A stretch of 64,000 nt of DNA from Stenopsyche tienmushanensis. Its lineage: Eukaryota; Arthropoda; Insecta; Trichoptera; Stenopsychidae. A program made the position numbers and the translations under genes. The stretch's first letter is position 1, and the number at the start of each line of letters is the position of its first letter. The notes beneath the pieces are model-generated. The model was not told the origin of the DNA. It saw nothing but the letters and a program-made list of their open reading frames with translations, and searched no databases. Positions 49,521 through 60,506 of this stretch are shown here, in pieces. The stretch lies in NCBI GenBank assembly GCA_008973525.1, contig WACJ01000274.1, positions 1,426,001-1,490,000 on the forward strand, read 5' to 3'.

Positions 49521-49954
49521 CGTCGATGCACAGCGATAATTTAGAAAAAGCTTCATTTACATCCCGCCGATTCTCTACATTTTTAATACGTAGGATACGT
49601 TTTAATAAATAAATTAAGAGTTTTTTAGACTTTTTAACAAAGATATTTTATCCCACACACTATAAAAAATATGTTTACTTTTACACCTTTCATGATTAAC
49701 TAATACTTAATTAACGAAAGACATATTGATATTTATTAGGTTATCCCGAAAGAAATCCATTATTTTATTAATTTACAACTTTTCTATACAAATTAATCTA
49801 AAATATAAACGCATCCATTATAATCATGATAAACAACTAAATCCGACCTTTTCTGCATCTTTTCTATTATCTTCTCACAGAAATTAGATGATTTCGATTG
49901 AAAATACGAATCCAAATAATTTTATCTGGTAAATATGGAAAATATCATTAGTAG
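49521..49954. other. AT-rich DNA
   Basis: No gene or repeat was recognised. Confidence 0.45.
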
Positions 49955-50030
49955 GTCTTCGAACGGGAACGAAACCGATAACCGTTATTTTTACCGGAAC
50001 GAAAATCGTAACCGAAACCAAAACCGAAAT
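49955..50030. repeat. GGTTTCGGTTACGG-type repeat, copy 4
   Basis: AACGAAACCGATAACCGTTA and GTAACCGAAACCAAAACCGA are the inverse-strand wording of 29395-29515. Confidence 0.45.
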
Positions 50031-50232
50031 AAAATAATGAACGAAGTCCTGATCATTAAGTGCATATCTAATTGTCGATAATAAACTTTCGCAGTTATCG
50101 TTATATCCTATTTGAGAAGATCATAGTAAATAACTTCAATCATATTCCACCACACACATAAAATAACCTCCCAATGTGTCAATTCTGATTTGGTCATTTG
50201 TCTTTTAGAAAGCAATGGCTTTTTATTTTGTA

Positions 50233-50600
50233 CACAGGGCCGTAATTAGGGGGTACCAAAGCAAGCGCCCGCCACGGGCGCAACTAGGCTTGGGGGGTGC
50301 CAAACGCAGAATACAGACCCGGTCGAGAGTTGCACATGGTTTTAATTTTACTTGGCCATTCTACTTTATATGAAATAATAAATCATCAAATCTCTCTTTT
50401 CTTCGTTATCCCTAATAACAATATTTTCGACCGATTGTAAAATTTAAACAACCCACCTGATCGGTCTTCTTCAAACAACTTCGTTTTGTAATGAGAGTTC
50501 ATGATCGTTTTGTAAAATGGTGTCCGATTGCGTGGCGCTCGTTCATCATGTCAGTGGTCCGAAAAGCGGACCGGTTGGACACACAGACCTTGTGGCCATT
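50233..50600 (-). mobile_element. hAT-like non-autonomous repeat R3, copy b
   Basis: The left tip CAGGGCCGTAATTAGGGGG resembles hAT terminal repeats. It is followed by a CGCCCGCCACGGGCG inverted pair and TTGGGGGGTGCC. The rest is the inverse of 4360-4760, down to GGTCCGAAAAGCGGACCGG near 50560. Identity drops past about 50600, so the inner boundary is uncertain. The 60-codon ORF here is incidental. Confidence 0.6.
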
Positions 50601-50789
50601 CCGTTCTATTTTAAGGCTTTTTGTGGCATTCTCAAATGATCTGTACAATTATGGAAGCTCCATCAGAGTCTAAATTACGCCTTGCGAACATATCATTCGA
50701 TATCTATTAGCACTCTACACAATGTATATATATTTTTGCTTTAGTTTTATGACTCAATGTGGCATTATTTGTGACTCAACGTATTTTTT

Positions 50790-51165
50790 TTTTACCATAC
50801 AATTTGTCGGACTGTAAAGTACTGCTCCCGACTCCTTGTAATCCGAAAAATGATGAGATATACATAGACAACACAAGGTTTCACATTATGGAATTAACAT
50901 CAAAAACACAATGCCATATCAGTTAAAAATCCGCTACCGTCATCTAACGTATTCCGTGACGATTTATGAAGCATTTTAACTAACCCTTGATGGCTACAAA
51001 ATCTTCCTTTTGATTATCTCCACATATAGAAACAACATATACAAAGCTTCTCCGCCTTTCCATTTTTAGATTGACGAAGCTTTATCGTATACTTGTATTG
51101 TGATATCGGACTACAGGGGGTACCGGATTATATTGAGTTCGGATTACCGTGTATCTGTTGTAACT
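50790..51165. mobile_element. pogo/Tigger-like non-autonomous element, copy 2
   Basis: The left part has TTGTCGGACTGTAAAGTACT and TTGTAATCCGAAAAA. The right part has GGGGGTACCGGATTATATTG and TTCGGATTACCGTG. Inverted AATCCGAA/TTCGGATT words at both sides and the overall wording resemble pogo/Tigger ends. The interior has no transposase. Target duplication was not established. Confidence 0.45.
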
Positions 51166-53243
51166 GATATAAGGTAAGAATACACATTTTTTTTTCAAAA
51201 ATTAGAACGCATTTATAATTGGAATAAAAAGAAACCAAAGTACAGAGATACTACTCAAATGAGAGCTTGCGAAAATAATGTATTTATTTCGGGAGGACCT
51301 AATATTATTGAGTAATTAATGAATTCATACAAAAAACATGTATGTCATGACAAAAATGAATTTTAAGAGTCTTAAAACTCATTGTATTATATGGATTTTT
51401 AATAATATTACAAGAAATCTCGGAAAAATTAAAGATTTTGGAGTGTATTAATCTTATAGCTCCAATCATCCATATTGAATGCATGCTAGAAAAATGTATA
51501 GCTAAATTTAGCTCAACGTGTAAGTCTAATCGAATCAGTTGAAAGCAGAGAAGGCTTGAATGATGTGAATGCCGAAAATAGTCAAGAATTACAGTTGGAT
51601 GAAGCAGATTGATCAAGCGAATTTAAAGAAATTGGCATCTGGCATAACCAATAACTTTAAAGAACGATAAGACTCGTATTTCTGTCTAAAAAGCGTAAAA
51701 ATGGCAAAGATTTAGCCGAAAAAATATATTAAATATATTTTTAAGCGAAACACAAATAAGCGTCATAAATGATATACGACTCCATACAATGACAATCGAG
51801 AATGAATGACCAATAGGAAAACGCCCTCGCCAAATGTTGATTACCAATGATGACGAAGAAAACCATATGCAATATTAGCACGTAATGCTTTCGATCATCA
51901 TCAATTCAATATAAACATCTTAAATATTTAATATAAGAATAAGGATAAATCCGGCGATTTTCCTCGTTTAAATGTAGAATTTCCAATTAAGGAAATTTTA
52001 CAATGATTAATAGAAAGATCTCATGTCAATTCTAAGTATGAACAACAAGAGGATTGTATAAAAACACTATTAAAATATACAAACGACCAATCAAACGATC
52101 ATAAAACTATGCGGGTAGAATAACTACTAATGTGAGCCATCGTCTGTTATTAATCAATTCGTTTGAATTAAGTATTTTAAAGATCCACTCATTGTGTATC
52201 AATTTATGAAACACGTTATTTTGATTGGATCCTTTCGACAAATACAAATTTATTCGACATCACGATCAATTAAAGTGATATTGATATGCGTCATTTTAAT
52301 GGATAAATATGATAAAAGCAAAGTCGTAACTATGGTGCCATTAAAAGTGTACATGTAGAAGATTGCGCAAATATATCACAGCACAGACTGAGGGTTGTTC
52401 GCTCGCGATTCATTTCCTAATAGTGGCCGCGTCAAATTTAACGATGATTACAGGAATAACAGTTCGATTTGCCCTGATTAAACGGGATTAGCTGACAAAA
52501 ATAAATTGCGTACTAAAAATGACTATATAATGGCGAATAAAATGTTTTATAACGAACTCTTAAAATCGTCTCGGATCGTAAGCCGAAGTATTAAAAGCAG
52601 ACGTATGGGAAGCTAGTCAAAATCGACCCATACACGTTTATTGCTGAGCTCATGTTACGCCATAAAATCGTCGATTGGGTCATCTATTTTTGGCCGGGGC
52701 AAAAAATTATGATGTTGGAGCGAGGGACCAATTAATTTGCGATCTGTGAATATTATTATGCCGTTTCGGCCGTTGTGTTGGAGCTTTTGGCGTCTGCATT
52801 TGCGGATGATCTGCATTGTCGAGACTCGGCGTAGATTGGTTCTGTTGCGATTTGATCGCTTATTATTCAGGTTGAAAATCGCGACTGAACTGAATAGTGA
52901 TTCATTGCGATTTAAAATGCTGAAATGAAGCTTTCGTGACATTTTTTTTAAGTGGAACGTCGTCTCGATATTCAATTTATGTATTTTTCCATAAGCAATT
53001 CCCCGAGAAGAAACTCAGGCTTTGAATTTCAATTAAGACTATTAATATTTTTTCGCCTGCAAAAAGCTAATTCGATAATTCCGTGACAATATGCGATAGC
53101 GTTTATCATTAAAGCTCTCCGGGTTCCTTGAGCAAGATTAATACGAAACCTACATTTCATTTCGTAGAGAGGCAGTTTGCGAATATTGATTTTGTAGGTC
53201 AAATTGGGGCTATTAGTTTTACTTCCAAATAAATCCACATGTG
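51166..53243. other. Unique AT-rich DNA
   Basis: No gene was recognised. Two-strand ORFs at 52655-52975 coincide with a GC-richer patch near 52760-52860 and show no domain. Confidence 0.4.
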
Positions 53244-53245
53244 TA

Positions 53246-54372
53246 ACACATCACTCAATAAGTTCGTAGGATGACATATAGTTGCGTCCACTATTAACAA
53301 ATCCATATAATTTTTAAAAAAATTCTACAACCCAATCTTCAAATAATACGTGCAAAAAATTCATAACAATCTGAAATGCAGTTAATAAGTTATAATGGTT
53401 TTAGTGGCGCTATATTGATTTTTAATAGGAAAAAATACCGCTAGAGCAATGAAATGGCTTGACAATTATTATTTGGATTCTGCTTCATCGAAATAAATGG
53501 TAGAGAATAAGTTTGCTAATTTTAAACGCGGCTGTATATATAAACACCAATGATGCTGATCGTTCTGGTCGCCCAAATTTGCCACTTATTTCACAAAATA
53601 TTTTTTGCCGATCTTAAATTGAAATTGCTTGAGATAGTTGATCTCTTAAAGATACCGGAAGGCTGTGTATTCATCATTTTGCATCAGAATTTGTCCATGA
53701 GAAAGATCTGTTTGAAGTGGGTACGGCGTTTGCTAATTCAGATCGCTGCTCGGAGTTGTTTCAGCTCAATAAAAATATTTTTTTCATGTGATATATGACA
53801 ATATATAAAACATGGATCCATTGCTATACTTTCGAGTCAAATCGGCAGTCAGCTGAGTGGACAGCAACCGGCGAAAATCGCTCAAAGCGATCAAAAACGC
53901 AAGTTAGCTGATAAGGTTTTGCCCTCCGTATTTTAGGATGCGTACAGTATTTTATTCATGGATTATCTTAAAAAAGGAAGAATTATCAATAGTGAATATT
54001 ATATGGTGTTATTGGTAGGTTTAACGGTAAAAAATTGCAAGAAATTAACCCCAAATGAAGAAGAATGAAAAAGTGCCCTTTCACCAAGACCGTTTCACAA
54101 TGCACCGTGTCAAGTTGATCGCAACAATGGCAAAATTGTACGAATTCAACGTATTCTACGGATGGCTTTCATTTGCAGACCTAAAAAGAATGCTTCAAGG
54201 AAGGAGATTTAGAAGAAAAGAAGAAGTGATTGCTGAAAAAGACATCAAAATGTTAGAAGTATCGGAATAAATCTATTACTCTTGAAGGAGACTGTGTTGA
54301 TGAATAAATTCGTTGTTTATTAAATTAAAAGTTGTTTTGTTGATCATCCTACGAACTTATTGAGTGATGTGA
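53246..54372 (+). mobile_element. Irritans-type mariner, both ends present (copy D), 1127 bp
   Basis: The 28 bp inverted ends (right end core CCTACGAACTTATTGAGTGA) are flanked by TA at 53244-53245 and 54373-54374, so this is a complete insertion. The interior follows mariner order. FKRGCIYKHQ/DADRSGRPKF-like text near 53520-53580 is followed by MRKICLKWVRRLLIQ near 53696, then VTMDETW altered to MTIYKTWIHCYT. SAEWTATGENRSKRSKTQVS follows near 53850, then a frame from 54055 with VPFHQDRFTMHRVKLIATMA, KLYEFN and FADLKRMLQGRRF. Active mariners are about 1.25-1.3 kb, so roughly 150 bp is lost. Catalytic residue one is D to Y, two is kept (HQD), three (PDLAPSDY) is deleted. Confidence 0.92.
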
Positions 54373-54374
54373 TA

Positions 54375-55119
54375 TTTTATAAACGTACGCAATTTAACGG
54401 TCAAATCGTACATCGAATATGAAATCATCCCTTAAATTAATTTGACACATTTTTTTAAGAAAAGCCGACTTACAGGTCGAGTTTCATGGATACAAAGGCG
54501 TACACTTTGTCTCCCATTCCCAGCTTTGGAAGCGAGAAAGATGTAAAAAGCACTTGCTGGGTGAGTCACCGGTTTCGGAAGCCCTTCAAGTTCCGGACTG
54601 GCGTCACTGTCAAAGTCTCAAGCATTTGAAGGGCCTCTTATACAAAAGTAACACATTTGAGCCTCATCCGGTCATGCGTTCCCTTTCGCGGCATAATTCC
54701 TTACGTTCCTGCAAGACACAATTGACGATGGGTTTTATTGCCGAGACAGAGACTTGATGACGCAATTGTACTTTATGAGTATTTGATCAAGCGAGATAAA
54801 GCCACGAACCGCAAATGAGGCGTATCATTTAACTATACAATCAGCAATTTAATTCTATACCGCCTCGTCTATGGGTATTGTCTTCGGTATTACCAATCGG
54901 GCAAAACCAACAGAACAGTACACAATAGTTATGAGATACCGTCTGACTCATCCGTCAAGTGAAAGCATTTAACCGATTATCTGCCAAGGAAAAAATTGCC
55001 ATAAATACATTTAATACACGGTGGAACGGAATGTGGAATAAAGTTAAAGTTATAGTTATTTAAAAACGATTTGAAGAGTTTTTAGCGCAAATATTGCAGA
55101 AATCGATAAGAATATCTAT
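54375..55119. other. Unique DNA
   Basis: No gene was recognised. The ORF at 54554-54757 has no domain. Confidence 0.4.
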
Positions 55120-55440
55120 GAAGAATTGCTAGAGATTAAATATGATGAAGAATCTGAACATAATTTTGATGTTGATGTATATGAAAACCCATGGCAATAT
55201 AAAAAAAAATGCCATTTCCATTATATCCGAATATGTGTAAAATGATATTCAATTTATTGATACACATCCCTACATGTATGATAGAATCGGGCTTAAGTGC
55301 TGTTAATCATATTATAACTAAACAGAGAAACCGTCTGAATATTTCCGAAAGAGGGGACTTTAGTTTGTTCCTTGTGAAAATTGAACCGAATATCAAATAT
55401 TTAGCTTCGCAGCATCAGCCTCAAGGATCTAATTCATAAT
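55120..55440 (+). pseudogene. hAT transposase fossil, C-terminal dimerisation domain
   Basis: FDVDVYENPWQYKK is followed by a frameshift in an A-run near 55200, then a 76-codon frame: LLIHIPTCMIESGLSAVNHI, ITKQRNRLNISERGDFSLFL and IEPNIKYLASQHQPQGSNS, then a stop. This matches the hAT C-terminal block (L.L..P..YL.ESGFSAV...L..KRNRL...RGDLRL.L....PNI..L...HQ), which mediates dimerisation. The end looks like the natural C-terminus. The N-terminal BED finger and the catalytic core are not readable upstream. The family is probably the SCAND3/ZBED-like type. Confidence 0.85.
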
Positions 55441-55991
55441 CGAATTTTATGTATGCAATGTGTAAATAAATAAATATAAAGCCTCTATTCAAATATTTCT
55501 AGTACTTTGTACTTTTTGTACATTTACTTACATGCAAAGTTATTAGAAAAACGACGAAGTAATAAATATAGATAGATCCAGCAAGGAGTATTAGATTATT
55601 TTTTGCTAAACAAAACCTTGTGATTAATTAATATTCCCTCGTTAATCGCGACATTTTCCAAAACCTATCATAAATGTAGGTCTACAACAGAAGTAAGATT
55701 TCATTGTATTGAATTATACACTCAAAAATAATCATATTATTGCTGATATTGTTTAAAATTATATGATTATTTATGAATTTGCATAGCAAAAAAATAGACT
55801 TGTACTCTTCAGAGTATGATTGAATAGGTCTTTGTTCTGCAGTGGGATTTATCGAGCTGATGGTGATGATTTGACATAAAAAAAACTTGAAGCTTGCACT
55901 CAAGCAGAAACCATATTCGCTGACAAATTTGGTTATGAGCTGAGTAATCCTTGATTTATCGCTCCGCCTATCCTGGTGGAGCATCGCGGGA
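55441..55991. other. AT-rich DNA 3' of the hAT fossil
   Basis: No hAT terminus was identified and no gene recognised. The minus-strand 100-codon frame at 55682-55984 is low-complexity AT-rich translation. Confidence 0.4.
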
Positions 55992-56270
55992 GTGTCTTGG
56001 ATGAGAGCCGTGCGCGGGTCGCGTTATATATTATATTTATTAATTATCCTTAATGCGTGTGCTGTCTACGGGAGCTTGAGGACATTGAATATTTCCGTTG
56101 GCCACGTCTCTTCTTGTATTCACATGAGCGACATGTGTAAGGGAATCTCATTATTTCACGCAACGGAGCAATATACATGCAAATATGGGAGTCTCTGGCG
56201 CGCCCCCTGGGCACGCGGGTGGTTGGGGAACGGCATAGAAATAGCTAGGCTCAAGGGTGAGCCCGACTGA
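55992..56270 (+). CDS. Possible secreted-peptide exon, doubtful
   Basis: A 92-codon frame whose start looks like a signal peptide: after MSWMRAVRGSR comes YILYLLIILNACAVYGS, a hydrophobic stretch with small residues at a plausible cleavage site, then a region with three cysteines. A second ATG four codons in gives MRAVRG. ATGT|GTAAGG near 56130 resembles a splice donor, so only the first part might be exon. I recognise no family, and there is no supporting promoter or second exon. It may be chance. Confidence 0.2.
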   Translation: MSWMRAVRGSRYILYLLIILNACAVYGSLRTLNISVGHVSSCIHMSDMCKGISLFHATEQYTCKYGSLWRAPWARGWLGNGIEIARLKGEPD

Positions 56271-58775
56271 AACGGAAGGCTCTAACCGATGCAAATATCC
56301 GAGAAGACACACACCCCTTCGACGGGCGGGTGGCTGGTATCAAAAAAGTTGAAAGTTTCTACCTTATGACACCCAAAATCCATTCAGATGCCGGGTTCGA
56401 TCAGCCACGGCTTCTGATATGGCGGTGACAATGGCGAACGCGAACGAGATCTTATCGTCATCTTCCATGCGGTGGTCGAGCGGTGAATATATTATGGTGT
56501 TCCGAATAAAATAATATGGACGATATTCGAAGAAAAAGTTTGGTCCGCGAAAAATTTTAACTTCGGCAATACAACAGGTCTTGCAAAACTTCAACGGTCG
56601 CAAATCTCGAGCCAGATGCAATTTTTAGGGTATTCTTACTGCACGGAGCTACCGCGTGGGGTTGCTTTATAATCCTGTTTTCTTTGTTGGGAAAGTTTCG
56701 CGTCTGCGACATTAAAGTTTCAAATCTACGGCGAAAATGTTTATTTGACACTTCCTGGATGTATTAATACGTAAGAGGTGCCACCGAAGCATTTTTCAAA
56801 TGGTAGATAAAAACAGCAGAAGTGCCATTTCCCAAATTCATCGGATTTATAAATTGCACTACAGCAATATTTTATATAGTGTAAAATCCTTAAGTAAATG
56901 GATCCAATTTCGATATAAATTTGTAGTGTTTGTATATGAACAAAGATAAAATTACAAAAATTCTCTAGACTCGGGTATTAAACGAATTACGCCTTAATCC
57001 GCATTTTTGGACACTCCTTAATTACAATTATTTTATTACCTGGCATTTAGGGCCAGACGAAATTCGGCCGAGAACTTCCCTGGGAAGTAAGTGGATTAAA
57101 AAGCGAGTGGATTGATTAATGATCCTCGATTAAGGACGTGTATGTTTATAAATATATATTTATGCTACAAAGAAAGGAATATTAAATTTGTAAGATTATG
57201 CATGATTAATTTCGTGGTATGTTTATTTATATGCGCGGACAATACTTGTTTATGACAGCTTTCACTCGTTTGTGAATTAATTGAGCATTTAGTATTGTGG
57301 GAAGGGACAGCTGAATGCCGCTGTCAGCTAAAGGAATCCCTACAAATTATTTGTAGCATTGAAAGCTTCGTCGTTTTACGGTGGAAAAAGCTGTCAAGAT
57401 AGCATTGGAATTATTGCCAGTCGAAAATTCAAATCGGATAAGAGCCCCACTTCACAATGAATCATTTTTTGGGGATGGTGACAAACTGTTGATATTATTT
57501 CGCATCTGCAATGGCCGTATAATATTGTATCGGACGCATTGAAGCATTTAAAATCGATCGATATTTTCGTACACGGATGCTGATATTTGGGTTTTTATTA
57601 TTGCGCTTAATGAGTATACAGAGCCTCCTTTATCGCTGAAAAATTCGACTCCATGTTAAGACTTAATAAACTCCCGTTTCCTGGATATCCTTTTGTGTTT
57701 AATAACTGGAGCTCATTTGAAAAATCTCAAAGAAAAAGTTTTTCTAATTAAAAACATTCGCCAGCTCTCGAGAAGTTCTCGGATGCTGCAAACGAGTAAA
57801 TGAGGAAGTTTGGTTGTCGACCTCATCGCCACTTATCTGACTTCCCCTCGTCGTCATCCCTCATTTGGGGGCCAGGGTGACCTAATCCGACCATGGTGAC
57901 ATTTCTATAATTGAGTCAATTAGTCCGATGGTCCTGCTGGACAACACAACAAGTGCCGGCCACTGTGGCGCCGCGTGCGATCAATCAAATAACAGTTCTA
58001 ACGCATAAAAAGCTTTTGCAGTAGCTCTGCAATGCAATTTATAACCACTTGCCGAATATTTGCAATTCAACTTTGCAGCATTGCACTCATAAATATTTTA
58101 GTGTCAGCTTTATTGCGACATGGAAAGCATTTCTGTTAAATTAATCCGAAGCGCTCCGTGCGCATAGTGCTTATGGCTTCAATGATTGAAATTATGGCAA
58201 GCTTGCTAAAAAATGTTTCAAGCATAAATTTGTTGTAAATACTTTGTATTATATTGCTTGTATCAATCAATACTCCACTGGGAGTACTAAATATCAACAT
58301 CAACAGTTTTTCCAAGACTAGTGAGCTACATATACTAGATGGATTAAATCTAAATTATTGCAAAAAATATATATATAATATATAACATCCTATTGAATTG
58401 CGTAATGATGAAATATTACCCGATTGATTCCCAAAAGATATGTATAACAAAGACAAATTGTTTTTCGTTCACAAGTGGTCTAAGAATATAATAATTGCTG
58501 CGGATATATGAAATCAATGCATAATAATTTGTTAGAAAACATTGGCAGACCTTATTTTCTAAGTCTTCAGCGCTCAATGACTTTAAAAAATTAAATAGAA
58601 TTTCATAATCCACCACTCTGTAGTTTGATTGCTTGAAAGTCGTAAAGTTTTATAGTTATGTGCTTAAAACCGAAATTGAAACTTATAAACGAGGTGAACT
58701 CAATATCTATATCAAGCATGGAATGTCTTCCATAGCTTTTTTATTAAATTTTATATTAATTCTAATTCAGTATAT
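56271..58775. other. Unique DNA
   Basis: No gene or shared repeat was recognised over about 2.5 kb. Confidence 0.45.
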
Positions 58776-59136
58776 AGGATGTTTTGCATATGGATCGACA
58801 TTTGTCGGTCCATATGCAAACCCTTAACCCCCAAAAAAAATTTTTTTTTCTTGCTACATTTCACACTAAGGTGATTATGTGCTGTGCTTTTGTGAGCACC
58901 TGTAGAGTGTAATTATTTTGCAGATCTCTAGACAAAACAAATCCAGTGGTGTCAGGTCTGAAAACCATGCAAGCCACGCAATAAGGCACATCCACATTTA
59001 AAGTTGAATTTTTTTCAAAATGTTGAACAAAAATTCTATTTCAGCAAACCTGACATTTAAGACATAGGATCTATATGTGAAACGTATCAAAAGACCCTCC
59101 TAACTCCTAAAAAAAATTACCGGTCCACGTGTATAT
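58776..59136 (-). mobile_element. E-family IS630/Tc1-like non-autonomous element (E6), about 360 bp
   Basis: Both ends carry the E-family terminus and the subterminal GTGTGAAAYGTAGC-type box, in opposite orientation, giving inverted repeats of roughly 90 bp. The minus strand at 58995-58860 carries the DLTPLDFF box (CAGACCTGACACCACTGG) and the following tail, colinear with E2. The left tip is itself a palindrome: TTGCATATGGATCGACA at 58784-58800 and TGTCGGTCCATATGCAA at 58803-58819 are near-perfect inverses. It has no open frame. Confidence 0.7.
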
Positions 59137-60187
59137 ATCTGTGGTACAATCTCAGCGTTATATCGTTGATTTTCAATCGATAAATATGCCCAATTGTACT
59201 CATACACAAGTAGATTAATATTGATATTAATGGATGAGAATTTGCAATTGATTTTATTGATAAGATAACACAACAATGATAATATGTTGAATGCAAGTGA
59301 AGAATTAAATACAATGTATTATACAGCATTGGTACCGCTTAAATTTTCGTTTAAAGCAAAGATATAATACAGAACTATTGTTGTAAATCTATGATTTATT
59401 TAGATTTTAAGAACCGCTGCTGGTTATCATATACATCTGTTCTACAAAGTATAGTGCATCGCTTCAGAGAAATTCCTCAGTCAAAACGCGTTTTAAATCC
59501 AGTATGTTTTCGTTTTCCCCCCCACATCTCCCGGCAATATTCCCGGGAAATTAATTTATTTCCTTAATACAATAAAAATGGAAGTTCCCATCGTGGTAAT
59601 AAATATGTATGCGGTACCATGATGGCGAAGCGAGGATCGTCTATTTGCGTACTCGTCGGGAAATGACGTGTCGTGAAAAACACGTCATAACCGGGTGACG
59701 AGTGGACACCGACCCCGTTGGGTGGCGCGGGGGATGATAGGGGGTGGCTTACTGCCTACTACGGGGCCACGTACCGTTGTCATATTGAGATGATGGACGG
59801 ATAGCGTTTATTTACTGTAATAATTAGAACTATTGTCTCATATGCGTATCCGTCGTGACACGTTTGATATATTAGCTTCTGCAAATTAACGTACATTCTC
59901 GCGTTATTAAATTGCGAACGTGGGATTCGGATCAAAAATTCATTTTATTTTATTATAATGTACACGACTCGTCAGTCCCCGCGATTTACGGTCAACTGAG
60001 GAGCTATAAGATGACGATCTACGATATCTGTAGTCGATTTTGTTCTTCAAAGTCCAAGTCTCTCAGTGTCTTCTAATTTATTGATAAGTATAAGGTGCTA
60101 AATAGTGAAAATAAGAATGAAATAGGGGCCCTTTTATTATTTCCTTTAATATTATTCATTTTTTTGCCAAGTAATTAGAAGGTTTAC
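59137..60187. other. Unique DNA with a short perfect hairpin
   Basis: ATGACGTGT at 59663-59671 pairs perfectly with 59680-59688 across an 8-nt loop, at the edge of a GC-rich patch (59690-59780). TGACGT is also the CREB/ATF core. No gene was recognised. Confidence 0.4.
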
Positions 60188-60506
60188 TCGTAATAAATCC
60201 CAAGTAAATATAACTTATTTCAAATTTTGGATGCATTTTTGTTTTCGAACTAGTCATCGGAGATTCGGGAAGAAACTGTCGTGTCAATTTCTTCTACTTA
60301 TTTTAGTGTCAATGACTAGTATTGTTATGTATTTGAATTAATCAATGAAGAAAACTCTTCCAAGCGGCTCAATTTTAGCCTTTTGACAGTTCGTGTGGCA
60401 CCCAATTGTCCAGAATCTTCCCTATTTCGACATTATTTTTGCCCTTTTCGAATTATTCTTTCACAAATCGATCCTTCTCCGAATGCTCAGTAAATATTTA
60501 AGAAAT
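60188..60506 (+). repeat. Interspersed repeat R1, copy c
   Basis: Forward-strand copy, colinear with 14515-14851 reversed along its whole length, including the ATCGATC and GAATGCTCAGT end missing from the 2.7 kb copy. Confidence 0.65.

Noticed and set aside
48875..49531. The 218-codon minus-strand ORF as a protein-coding gene
   Set aside because: Frames are open in several registers on both strands across the same GC-rich block, the product has no recognisable domain, and its second half is lysine/serine-rich translation of T-rich DNA. Composition is the simpler explanation.
51640..52020. Possible Tc3-like or hAT transposase text
   Set aside because: Several frames gave faint motif-like words but no ordered set of landmarks, so I did not annotate it.
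56385..56420. GGGTTCGATCA as a tRNA B-box
   Set aside because: The flanking bases do not form a T-arm stem and no A-box, anticodon stem or acceptor stem could be built around it.
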